DNA of 64,000 nucleotides from positions 1,674,001 through 1,738,000 of the forward strand of contig JAHBYJ010000001.1 in assembly GCA_019636015.1 (NCBI GenBank), in the 5' to 3' direction. Under the pieces are notes generated by a model. The model was not told the origin of the DNA. It was given only the letters and a program-made list of their open reading frames with translations, and ran no database searches. How positions within the stretch are numbered: the first letter of the stretch is position 1; the number at the start of each line of letters is the position of its first letter. Source of the DNA: Parvibaculaceae bacterium (lineage in GTDB: Bacteria; Pseudomonadota; Alphaproteobacteria; Parvibaculales; Parvibaculaceae). Shown here one piece after another: positions 56,367-64,000 of this stretch. The position numbers were made by a program, and so were the translations under genes.

Positions 56367-57871
56367 CCGGCCTTCCAGGCAAACTCGGCGGCTTCCGGCG
56401 CCACGAACCGGCTTTTGGGGAAAGTGGCGTGGGCCGTCGTGCCTTCGCCCACCGCACTCTCGAGCTCGATGGTGCCGCCATGCAGGTTCATGATCTTGCG
56501 CACCAGCGGCAGCCCGAGCCCCGTTCCCTGATGCGTGCGCGACATGGCGTCCTCGACCTGCACGAAGGGCTCGAAGATCCGCTCCATGTCGGATGATTTG
56601 ATGCCGATGCCGGTGTCCTTGACGCTCAGGACGAGATCGCCGGTCGAATTGAGTCCGAGCTCCACCCAGACATTGCCGTTCTCGGGCGTGAACTTGAGGG
56701 CGTTCGAGGTGAGGTTGATCGCGACCTGATTGAACAGCCGGGGATCGGCGATCAACCACGGAATGTCGTCCCGCACGCGGAAGGTGAGGTCGACACCGAG
56801 TTCCGACGCGCGCTGGCGGAACATGCGCATGGTCCGGTTCAGAGCCTCGACGGGATCGATCGGCTCTTCCTCGAGCTGGAGCTTTCCGGCTTCGGCCTTC
56901 GAGATGTCGAGAATGTCGTTGATGATGCTGAGCAGATGCGCACCGCTCGCCTTGATGTCGGAAGCGTAGTCGACATATTTCGGTTGCCCGGCCGGTCCGA
57001 ACATCTGGTTCGAGATGATCTCAGAGAAGCCGATGATGGCATTGAGCGGCGTTCGCAACTCGTGGCTCATGATGGCAAGAAAATCGTTCTTTGCGCGGTT
57101 CGCGGCCTCCGAACGGCTGAGGAGCCGCTCCGAGCGCCGCTGCTCGGCACGCAGCTTCTCGTTATCGACGAAGCTGATGCGCAGCTTGTACTCCTGCACA
57201 TAGTTCACGAATACGCTGACGCCCACGCCGAACAAGAGAAACACATTGTTGTTGATCAACATGTTCGCCGGAATGGGATTCACGAACAGCGCAACATATT
57301 CATAGGCGAGGCAGGTGAAGCCTGTGGAGATGATCGCCCAGTGATAGCGCAGCCGCCACAGACAGTTCGCGTAGCTCAGGATGATCAGAATGCCGGCGTA
57401 ATAGAGGTAATTGCCCGGCGCCTCGGCCACGGCAATCATGCCGACGACCGCCAGACCGGGGATCACCATAGCGAAGGAGAGGAGACCCTGGTGCTTATAG
57501 GAAAAGCCCGGAAGATAGGACAAGGCGACGATGGCGAACAGAAGCGGACAGGCAAGACCGAGGCGGATCGCCCAGGCCTCATAAGTCACTTCCGGAATGA
57601 TGAAGGGATCGACGACGGAATACAGCGCAAATATGACCGCGCCCATGGCAATCGAAAGGCGTATGAGGCCGATCTGCCGCTCGTAATTTTCCCGGTTGTA
57701 ACGTTCCTCGAGCTCAGGCTGCCGGAAACGCAAGCTGATCCGGTCCATACTGTAGTCGGCCGCTGAATCGGAGGACGCCGTTTCGCCGAATCCGGGTTGG
57801 CCATGCGGCGCATTGCGATGTGCCACATTCGGCCAGTGCTCGGCAATCGCCTGACTTTTCGTTTCTGTCAT
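56363..57871 (-). CDS. Six-TM sensor histidine kinase
   Basis: This 502-residue kinase has six N-terminal hydrophobic helices (about 68-225) without a large periplasmic domain, a coiled coil, and a HisKA domain with H270 (FLAIMSHELRTPLN). The ATPase domain has NLTSNALKFTP, DTGIGI and GTGLGLP. No receiver domain is present, so its response regulator is elsewhere. A multi-TM sensor suits a membrane-soluble ligand. I chose ATG 57871; the frame before it is open but unlike protein. It is tail-to-tail with the PhcB-like methyltransferase. Confidence 0.92.
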   Translation of the reverse strand: MTETKSQAIAEHWPNVAHRNAPHGQPGFGETASSDSAADYSMDRISLRFRQPELEERYNRENYERQIGLIRLSIAMGAVIFALYSVVDPFIIPEVTYEAWAIRLGLACPLLFAIVALSYLPGFSYKHQGLLSFAMVIPGLAVVGMIAVAEAPGNYLYYAGILIILSYANCLWRLRYHWAIISTGFTCLAYEYVALFVNPIPANMLINNNVFLLFGVGVSVFVNYVQEYKLRISFVDNEKLRAEQRRSERLLSRSEAANRAKNDFLAIMSHELRTPLNAIIGFSEIISNQMFGPAGQPKYVDYASDIKASGAHLLSIINDILDISKAEAGKLQLEEEPIDPVEALNRTMRMFRQRASELGVDLTFRVRDDIPWLIADPRLFNQVAINLTSNALKFTPENGNVWVELGLNSTGDLVLSVKDTGIGIKSSDMERIFEPFVQVEDAMSRTHQGTGLGLPLVRKIMNLHGGTIELESAVGEGTTAHATFPKSRFVAPEAAEFAWKAG

Positions 57872-57989
57872 CAGTCCCGGATGCCCCGTGCCAACCCTTG
57901 GGCGTAGAGCGGAGAGACTAGTGCCAAACTTATAATGCTTGGTTAAGCGGGATTTACGATTTGGAAACCGTTGGCATGGCGCCGGTCTT

Positions 57990-58799
57990 TCACACTCGGG
58001 TGAGATAAAAGGCCAGCAGCAATAGGCCGAAGCCGATCCTGTACCAGCCGAAAATCTCGAAACCATGGCGGCTCACGAAGCCGACGAACCATTTGACGAC
58101 GAGCAGGGCGGAGACGAATGCCGCCATAAAGCCGGTCATCAATACGGGCAAATGGCCGTAGTCGAGGGCGCCGCGATTGCCCCAAATGTCGAGCAGCGTG
58201 GCGCCCACAATGACGGGAATGGCAAGGAAGAACGAGAATTCCGCCGCTGCCTTGCGCTCCACGCCCATGATCCGCGCGCCGATGATCGTGGCCCCGGCGC
58301 GCGACATGCCCGGAACAAGCGCGAGACACTGGAAGGCGCCGATCTTGAGCGCATCGAGGGGCGTCAACGCCTCGACTTCGCTTATCTTCTCGCCGACCTG
58401 CATCCTTTCGATCGCAATGATGGCGGCACCGCCCAGAATGAATGCAGTAGCGACGACCAGTGGTGTGAACAACACTGTGACGATGAATTTGTAGAGCACG
58501 GCACCGAGCGCGATCATGGGCAGCGTGGCGAGAACGATGGCAAGGGTGAAGCGTCGCGCCGCAGGATCGCCAGTGAACAGCCCGGCAACCACGGAGCGCA
58601 GCCGCTCCCGGTAGAGCGTGCAGATCGCCAGAATGGCGCCGACCTGGATGGAAGTTTCGAAAACCTCGCCAGGGATCGCATCGAATCCGAGCATATCGCC
58701 GACGATCACCAGATGCCCGGTCGAGGACACGGGCAGGAATTCCGTGGCGCCTTCGACGATGCCGAGGATCAATGCATGCAGAAAGGAAGTCTCTGGCAT
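57990..58799 (-). CDS. uppP: Undecaprenyl-diphosphatase
   Basis: This 269-residue BacA/UppP integral membrane enzyme has EGATEFLPVSSTGH (16-29) and PGMSRAGATI, the two catalytic loops. It regenerates undecaprenyl phosphate for peptidoglycan and polysaccharide synthesis and gives bacitracin resistance. It lies upstream of the kinase on the same strand, separated by 118 bases. Confidence 0.95.
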   Translation of the reverse strand: MPETSFLHALILGIVEGATEFLPVSSTGHLVIVGDMLGFDAIPGEVFETSIQVGAILAICTLYRERLRSVVAGLFTGDPAARRFTLAIVLATLPMIALGAVLYKFIVTVLFTPLVVATAFILGGAAIIAIERMQVGEKISEVEALTPLDALKIGAFQCLALVPGMSRAGATIIGARIMGVERKAAAEFSFFLAIPVIVGATLLDIWGNRGALDYGHLPVLMTGFMAAFVSALLVVKWFVGFVSRHGFEIFGWYRIGFGLLLLAFYLTRV

Positions 58800-58894
58800 C
58801 TTGGGCGAGTATCCGGGGCGCGCGGGGACGGTGATTCGAACCCCAGCCTAGCATGCGAAGCCTTACACGAACCTTATGGCAGTTCGATGGCGGA

Positions 58895-60136
58895 TCAGAA
58901 GCCGGTCGCGTCGAGCGCTTCCTTTACACGGGCTACCGCAATGTCGAACGCGGCCGATCGCAGGTCTAGGCCCTTTTCGCGCGAATGGAAGAAGACCCCT
59001 CGGGCGGCGTCGCCGATGATCCGGTCGAGTTCGCTGGTCACCCGCTCCGCCGGCCAGACCTCCCGTTGCAGGTTCTGGACCCATTCGAAGTAACTCACGA
59101 TCACGCCGCCGGCATTGGCGAGAATGTCCGGCACCACCTCGATTCCGCGCTCGCGGAGCATGCTGTCCGCCTCGCAGGTGAGCGGACCGTTTGCCGCTTC
59201 GACCACCGTTCTGGCTGAGACGCGTCCGGCGTTCTTTTCTGTAATGGCATTCTCGAGCGCTGCGGGAACGAGGAGGTCGCACTCGGTCTCGAGCAGGGCC
59301 GCAGTCTCGATTTCCTGGTGTCCGGTCACATCGGCGAGAGAGCCGCGTTCGCGCTTGCGCTGGACGAGTGTCTCGAGGTCTATCCCCTCCGGACGATAAG
59401 CAGCACTGCGGGAGTCGGAGATGGCGATCACCCGAACGCCCAGCCTCTGCAGGGCGCGGGCCGCATTGATGCCCACATTGCCGAAGCCCTGGATGACGGC
59501 GGTCATGCCGTCAAGCGTCAGATTATGGTGCTTCGCATATTCGCGGACCACAATGCCGATGCCGTCGCCGGTTGCGGTCTCGCGGCCCGCAGAGCCGCCA
59601 AGCGAAAGAGGCTTGCCGGTCACGGCTGCGGGGGAGTGGCCGTAGATCGCCGAATATTCGCTGTGGATCCAGCCCATCACCTGGGCGTTGGTGCCCATGT
59701 CCGGCGCCATGATGTCGCTGTTCGGTCCGATTTCGCGGTGAATGCGCTTCACGAACTTCCGCGTCAGGACTTCGAGTTCGCGCGGCGAGAAGGTCCGGGG
59801 ATCGCAGGATATGCCGCCCTTGCCGCCGCCAAGCGGAATGTTGACGAGCGCCGTCTTCATGGTCATCAGCGAGGCGAGGCCGCGCACCTCGTCGAGATCG
59901 ACTTGCGGGTGGTAGCGCAGGCCTCCCTTGCAGGGGCCGCGTGCGCTTTGGTGCTGCACCCGGTAGCCGGAGTAGATGGCGAGCTCGCCATTATCCCGCA
60001 CGATCGGAATTTCGACCTTGATCTCCATGGCGGCCAGCGTCAGCAGCGACGTGATGGTCTTGCTGTAACCGAGCCGTTCGCAGGCGGCCGAGAGGAACGT
60101 CTCATAGGCGGATTTCGTGGTGCTATCGGCGGACAT
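58895..60136 (-). CDS. gdhA: Glutamate dehydrogenase family protein
   Basis: This 413-residue Glu/Leu/Phe/Val dehydrogenase has K70 and catalytic K106 in PLGGGKGGI, the conserved APDMGTN segment, and the NAD(P) fold IQGFGNVG. Length and the GPCKGGLRYHP segment fit glutamate dehydrogenase, interconverting glutamate and 2-oxoglutarate plus ammonia; other amino-acid dehydrogenases remain possible. It is divergent from the repeat-protein gene across 170 bases. Confidence 0.92.
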   Translation of the reverse strand: MSADSTTKSAYETFLSAACERLGYSKTITSLLTLAAMEIKVEIPIVRDNGELAIYSGYRVQHQSARGPCKGGLRYHPQVDLDEVRGLASLMTMKTALVNIPLGGGKGGISCDPRTFSPRELEVLTRKFVKRIHREIGPNSDIMAPDMGTNAQVMGWIHSEYSAIYGHSPAAVTGKPLSLGGSAGRETATGDGIGIVVREYAKHHNLTLDGMTAVIQGFGNVGINAARALQRLGVRVIAISDSRSAAYRPEGIDLETLVQRKRERGSLADVTGHQEIETAALLETECDLLVPAALENAITEKNAGRVSARTVVEAANGPLTCEADSMLRERGIEVVPDILANAGGVIVSYFEWVQNLQREVWPAERVTSELDRIIGDAARGVFFHSREKGLDLRSAAFDIAVARVKEALDATGF

Positions 60137-60306
60137 GCCTTCCTTCCGGGTATCTGTGGCAAGGTCGGTGTGGCTTGGTTACGGGAACAAAGCAATCGGC
60201 GCTTTGCCGCATAGATTAACAAACGGTTCACGCGCCGTTCAGCTTCACGGTGAAAAACTCGCTTCGCAGGCCGAATCCGGCCGAAAAAGTCGAAGGAGGC
60301 GCTTCC

Positions 60307-61713
60307 ATGGCGCGTCACACCCCCCGTTCGCTCACCCTTTCCGTTGCGTCAGTCCTGTGTCTCACTCTCACAGCTCCGGCCCTTGCCTCTCCTTGGGAAG
60401 GGCGCGGCGACGGTTGGCCCGATGGCAGGGAGGCCGGGCGCCACGAGCAGCATTCTGTGCAGCGCGGTGAGCCTCAGCGGGACCGCCAATGGGAGCAGCT
60501 TCAGCCGCAGGAGCGGCAGGGGGACTGGCAGAGGCAACAGGCCGAGCAGCAAGTTCGGCAACAGGAGCGCCAGCGGAGCCAGTACCAGGAGGCCGAACAG
60601 CATCGGCAGCGGGACTGGCAGCGCCAGCAGGCCCAGCAGGAAGATCGTCAGCGGAGCCAATACCGGCAGGTTGAGCAGCAGCGGCAGCGCGATTGGCAAC
60701 AGCAGCAGCAAGCTCAGGAGCGCCAACGGAGCCAGTACCAGCAGGCCGAACAGCATCGTCAGCGGGACTGGCAGCGCCAGCAGGCTCAGCAACAAGTCCA
60801 GCAGCAGGAGCGCCAACGGGCTCAGTATCAGCAGGCTGAACAACAACGGCAGCGAGACTGGGAGCGGCAGCAGGTCCAGCAGCAAGCTCAGCACCAGGAG
60901 CGTCAGCGGGATCAGTATCGGCACGCCGAGCAGCGCAGACAGCAGGACTGGCAGCAGCTGCAAATGGCCGAGCGTCACCGCAGCGCAGACTATCAGCGCG
61001 TCGCGCAGATCGAGCGTCATGCCTACCGCGGTGATGCGGGCGAACGCCGGCGGCATCTTCACAACCAGACGCAATACAAGCGGCCTTACAAGCCCGTCTA
61101 TTCGGACCGGCCGTGGTATGGCTGGCACGGCGGCAGCAGACCGCATTCGCGGGGACCGGTCGTCGTCTACAGGAACGTCCATCACTATGTGACGATTCCG
61201 CAGCCGGTCTACATCCACCACATCTCGGGATATAGCTACAGCGACTACTATTATTATGGTCCTTATGCCGGCTATGACTCCGTCTATCGCTATGACGATT
61301 ACAATTACGGCTACCGCTATTCGGCCTGTAACAGCGATGCAGTGGGCGCGGCGATCGGGGCAGTGCTTGGCGGCGTTATCGGTGCGGATCAGGGTCGCGG
61401 CGCTGGGCCCGTCATCGGCGGCGCGCTGATCGGTGCGGTGCTCGGCGGCGTGCTCGGTAATCTGATCGATTCCACCAATCAGGCTTGTGTCGGCGATGTG
61501 CTCGAATATGTGCCCACCAACCATCCCGTCTACTGGCAGGATCCGCACAGCGGCTACGGCTATGAGGTCACGCCGCTGCGGACCTGGGAACCCAATCCCG
61601 GTCAGTATTGCCGCGAATATCAGACGGTGGTGACCATCGGCGGCCGCGCCGAGCAGGCCTATGGCTATGCCTGCCGCCAGCCGGACGGCTCCTGGCAGAC
61701 GGTCAATAGCTGA
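60307..61713 (+). CDS. Exported Gln/Arg-rich repeat protein with glycine zipper
   Basis: This 468-residue protein has a signal peptide (1-28, cleavage after APALA-S). Six Gln/Arg-rich repeats of 25-30 residues (73-239), each built as DWQRQQ...ERQRSQYQQAEQHRQR, follow. Then comes a Tyr-rich low-complexity part with SYSDYYYYGPYAGYD and a glycine-zipper segment (345-388, AIGAVLGGVIGAD and IGAVLGGVLGNLID). The C-terminal domain has two cysteines. AAGGAGG precedes ATG 60307. Probably periplasmic or outer-membrane; function unknown. Repeat number may vary between strains. Confidence 0.85.
   Translation: MARHTPRSLTLSVASVLCLTLTAPALASPWEGRGDGWPDGREAGRHEQHSVQRGEPQRDRQWEQLQPQERQGDWQRQQAEQQVRQQERQRSQYQEAEQHRQRDWQRQQAQQEDRQRSQYRQVEQQRQRDWQQQQQAQERQRSQYQQAEQHRQRDWQRQQAQQQVQQQERQRAQYQQAEQQRQRDWERQQVQQQAQHQERQRDQYRHAEQRRQQDWQQLQMAERHRSADYQRVAQIERHAYRGDAGERRRHLHNQTQYKRPYKPVYSDRPWYGWHGGSRPHSRGPVVVYRNVHHYVTIPQPVYIHHISGYSYSDYYYYGPYAGYDSVYRYDDYNYGYRYSACNSDAVGAAIGAVLGGVIGADQGRGAGPVIGGALIGAVLGGVLGNLIDSTNQACVGDVLEYVPTNHPVYWQDPHSGYGYEVTPLRTWEPNPGQYCREYQTVVTIGGRAEQAYGYACRQPDGSWQTVNS
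60523..61023. repeat. Tandem DNA repeats encoding the Gln/Arg units
   Basis: Six in-frame units of 75-90 bases begin at about 60523, 60613, 60691, 60766, 60856 and 60946. Units 2 and 4 share long identical runs such as CAGCGGGACTGGCAGCGCCA. High identity favours slippage or recombination and copy-number change in multiples of three bases. Confidence 0.85.
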
Positions 61714-61732
61714 CGGGCTTTTCCTGGCCTTG

Positions 61733-61763
61733 AAGGCGGCGCCGTGAGGTGCCGCCTTTCCTT
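61733..61763 (+). terminator. Terminator after the repeat-protein gene
   Basis: AAGGCGGC (61733-61740) pairs with GCCGCCTT (61751-61758) around a 10-base loop and is followed by TCCTTT, 20 bases after the stop codon. Confidence 0.7.
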
Positions 61764-61861
61764 TGCCTGCGACAGGAAAACACTGGGCTTTCCCTTGCAG
61801 GGACGCCATCATTCCGCCATGAACGGCCAGCAGACGCCGTACCGGAATTCATGGAGGGGGC

Positions 61862-62668
61862 ATGTCCGTCAGCGAGAAGATCGGCGATTTCATCACTATC
61901 GAACGCGAAGGACGGGTGGCGATCTTGCGCTTCGACCGTGGCGACCGCGTCAACGCGCTGTCGGTCCAGCTTCTGCGCGATCTTGGGGCGGCCGCCCGCG
62001 CCCTGCGCGACGATGTGAGCACCAGCGCCATCGTGCTGACCGGCGGCAAGGCCTTCACCGGCGGCGCCGATCTTGCCGACCCGGCCATGCGCCAGCGCGC
62101 GGAAGCCTCGCTGCTCGAGCGCCGCGAGATGCTCCGCGCCGGCCCCGATATGTGCGACGCCTGGGAGGCGCTCGACCAGGTGACGATTGCCGCTATTGAA
62201 GGCTTCTGCATCGGCGGCGGCGTGGCACTCGCGGTCGCCTGCGACTTCCGAATTGTGGGGCAGGGCGCTCATTTCCGGCTTCCGGAAATTCCGCTCGGCA
62301 TGAACATGAGCTGGCACACCCAGCCCCGAATGGTGAACCTGATCGGTCCTTCCCGCGCCAAGCAGCTCACCATCTTTGGCGAGAAGGTCGATGCCGCAAA
62401 AGCAGAGCAATGGGGTCTCGTCGACGAAGTCTGTGCCGATGGCACCGCTCTCGAAACCGCGCGGCGCTGGGCGGAGAAGGTAGCGGCGCTGCCGCCCATT
62501 TCCGTTCGCATGGCCAAGCGCGGTATCACCCATGCGGCGACCGCGCTCAACGCCGTATCGACTTTCATGGATGCAGACCAGTTCGCACTCGCCTCGACGA
62601 GCGAAGATCACCGGGAAGCGGTTGCCGCCTTCCTCGAGAAGCGCAAACCGAATTTCACCGGTCGTTGA
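61862..62668 (+). CDS. Enoyl-CoA hydratase/isomerase family protein
   Basis: This 268-residue crotonase-fold protein has the oxyanion segment LTGGKAFTGGADLAD and the IEGFCIGGGVALAVACDFR helix with an oxyanion glycine pair. It should hydrate or isomerise an acyl-CoA; the acid/base pair is not clearly standard, so a crotonase-like isomerase or hydrolase is also possible. GGAGGGGGC precedes ATG 61862. The amidohydrolase gene starts 15 bases after its stop, probably one operon. Confidence 0.87.
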   Translation: MSVSEKIGDFITIEREGRVAILRFDRGDRVNALSVQLLRDLGAAARALRDDVSTSAIVLTGGKAFTGGADLADPAMRQRAEASLLERREMLRAGPDMCDAWEALDQVTIAAIEGFCIGGGVALAVACDFRIVGQGAHFRLPEIPLGMNMSWHTQPRMVNLIGPSRAKQLTIFGEKVDAAKAEQWGLVDEVCADGTALETARRWAEKVAALPPISVRMAKRGITHAATALNAVSTFMDADQFALASTSEDHREAVAAFLEKRKPNFTGR

Positions 62669-62682
62669 GGAGAGACAGCATC

Positions 62683-64000
62683 ATGGCGCATGACAGGCCC
62701 GAGACGCACCAAAGCGGTTGCCCCTGCTGCTCGCCCTATATCTGGGATGCTTACAGGCCCCGTCCTCCCGCGCTGAGCCGCCGCGGCTTCTTTGGCGCGG
62801 GCGCAGCCTTGACGGCGGCAGGCCTCGCCATGCTCGGCCGAAACGGCGAGGCTTCCGCCGCCGGTCTTGCGACGGCACTCGCCTTCACCGCGCCTGCGCT
62901 GGCAGCGGGCGAGACGCGGCGCGCACGCCTCGACAAAGCGGACGGCGTGACCGTCTACCGCGGGGGTATCATCCGCACCATGAACGATGCCGCACCGCTC
63001 GCAGAAGCCGCGGCCATCTCCGGCGGACGCATCCTCGCCGCAGGAAGCGAGGCGGATGTCGCGGCGCATGCGGGCCGCGATGCGCGGATCGTCGATCTGG
63101 CCGGCCGCACCATGCTGCCGGGCTTCGTGGACTGCCACGGCCATATCTCCATGACAGCGCTGCTGATGGGTTTCCAGAACCTGGCTCCGGAACCCGCAGG
63201 CCCCATCCGCAGCATCGAGGATATCAAATCGGAACTCCGCAAATTCCGCGAGAGGACGGGGGGCGGACGCGGAGGGTGGCTGCTCGGCGCGATGTATGAC
63301 GACTCGCTTCTGGCGGAAAAGCGCGCGGTCACCTGTCGCGATCTCGACGAGGTGTCGGCGGAGCAACCCATCCTCATCTATCACGCGTCGCTCCATGTGG
63401 CGGTCGTGAACTCCGCCGCCCTGTCGTTGCTCGGCATCAAGGCCGATACGCCGGACCCGCAGGGCGGCGTCATCCGCCGCTGGCCCGGCACACGCGAACC
63501 GAACGGCATTCTGGAAGAAGGCGCGATCACGCTTGCCATGCCGCGCCTGCCGCAGGCCTCCCGCGAGGAGCTGCTCGACCTGCTCGACCTCGTGCAGGAG
63601 CGCTACGCCGCCTGGGGTATCACCACGGCGCAGGATGGCGCGACCCGCCGCCCGGATTTCGATCTTCTCTCGCTCGCTGCCGAGCGCGACAGGTTGAAGA
63701 TCGACGTCGTCGCCTATCCCTTCTTCACGCATATCGAAGACCTTGCAAAAGGCGATATCGAGATGCGGCATGACTATAACGGTTTCAAGGTCGGTGGCAT
63801 CAAGCTCATGCTGGATGGCTCGCCGCAGGCGAAGACCGCATGGCTGACAAAGCCATATGAAATTGTACCGCCCGGGTTCGACAAGGATTATCGCGGTTAT
63901 CGTATCGTGGATGACGAAACGGCGTTGAAGCTCGTCGACGATGCCTTTTCGCGCGGCTGGCAGATCTACGCCCATTGCAATGGTGACGCAGCAGCAGATC
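62683..64000 (+). CDS. Tat-exported amidohydrolase, YtcJ-like (partial)
   Basis: The frame is open from ATG 62683 to the window end, giving 439 residues without a stop, so the gene is truncated here by the window, not by mutation. A Cys-rich leader (SGCPCCSPY) precedes a twin-arginine signal (SRRGFFGAGAALTAAG). The mature part has the amidohydrolase entry TMLPGFVDCHGHIS (metal H-x-H) and LKVDVVAYP-like and GGIKLMLDGSPQ segments of Amidohydro_3 enzymes. It is probably a metal-dependent periplasmic hydrolase; the substrate is unknown. Confidence 0.85.
   Translation, partial: MAHDRPETHQSGCPCCSPYIWDAYRPRPPALSRRGFFGAGAALTAAGLAMLGRNGEASAAGLATALAFTAPALAAGETRRARLDKADGVTVYRGGIIRTMNDAAPLAEAAAISGGRILAAGSEADVAAHAGRDARIVDLAGRTMLPGFVDCHGHISMTALLMGFQNLAPEPAGPIRSIEDIKSELRKFRERTGGGRGGWLLGAMYDDSLLAEKRAVTCRDLDEVSAEQPILIYHASLHVAVVNSAALSLLGIKADTPDPQGGVIRRWPGTREPNGILEEGAITLAMPRLPQASREELLDLLDLVQERYAAWGITTAQDGATRRPDFDLLSLAAERDRLKIDVVAYPFFTHIEDLAKGDIEMRHDYNGFKVGGIKLMLDGSPQAKTAWLTKPYEIVPPGFDKDYRGYRIVDDETALKLVDDAFSRGWQIYAHCNGDAAAD

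Noticed and set aside
60349..61812. 487-residue Leu/Pro-rich minus-strand frame
   Set aside because: It is antisense to the exported repeat protein; its leucine repeats simply mirror the CAG-rich codons, while the plus strand has a signal peptide and strong ribosome site.

Overview
The window reads as a GC-rich alphaproteobacterial chromosome. Supporting signs are a plant-like class II DAHP synthase, glutathione reductase with a CVIRGC redox centre, citramalate synthase, a short Psd/PssA pair, a NodT-type efflux lipoprotein and several medium-chain NADP-dependent oxidoreductase paralogs. The mix resembles Parvibaculum-like environmental bacteria, but that genus is an inference from gene content only.

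Region 1 (1 to about 18.85 kb) is the right-hand part of an integrated genomic island. A complete tRNA-Val(CAC) gene (18854-18929, minus) has its 3' end facing a complete tyrosine integrase (17693-18751). Leftwards, all genes run on the minus strand: an orphan HTH-like gene, then dcm, vsr, drmD, drmMI, drmA, drmB and drmC, then an orphan gene near the left edge. The last seven form an antiphage DISARM locus with class 1 content (drmD-drmMI-drmA-drmB-drmC), plus a C5-cytosine methylase of the kind used by class 2 (DrmMII) and its mismatch-repair partner Vsr. From dcm to drmC every junction overlaps (ATGA, TTGA, TGATG or longer), so the seven genes look like one translationally coupled operon. 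The other end of the island lies outside the window.

Region 2 (19-29.7 kb) is core chromosome: a DUF3047 protein, a Gph-like HAD phosphatase, a GNAT acetyltransferase, a DUF2817 (M14-like) hydrolase, succinate-semialdehyde dehydrogenase, ribose-5-phosphate isomerase, glutathione reductase, class II DAHP synthase with a clear terminator, a small outer-membrane protein and the first NADP-dependent oxidoreductase.

Region 3 (29.8-36.7 kb) holds a MacA-MacB-NodT tripartite efflux operon flanked by two more NADP-dependent oxidoreductases. These two share a conserved leader element. Region 4 (36.8-45.9 kb) has nadE-gltX, citramalate synthase, a homocysteine S-methyltransferase/DsrE pair divergent from an AraC regulator, a RarD-type transporter and a LOG-family hydrolase.

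Region 5 (46.1-54.8 kb) is envelope-related: a LysM protein, an Atm1-type ABC exporter, psd-pssA, a SAM methyltransferase and an RND/MMPL transporter. Region 6 (54.9-64 kb) has a PilZ-methyltransferase related to 3-OH-PAME synthases, tail-to-tail with a six-TM histidine kinase (a possible signal synthase/sensor pair). It continues with uppP, glutamate dehydrogenase, a Gln/Arg-rich repeat protein with a glycine zipper, an enoyl-CoA hydratase and a Tat-exported amidohydrolase cut by the window end.

Intergenic stretches longer than about 300 bases without a gene are absent. The largest gap, 17368-17692 between the HTH-like gene and the integrase, carries a nested inverted repeat. No rRNA genes, CRISPR arrays or insertion sequences were seen.
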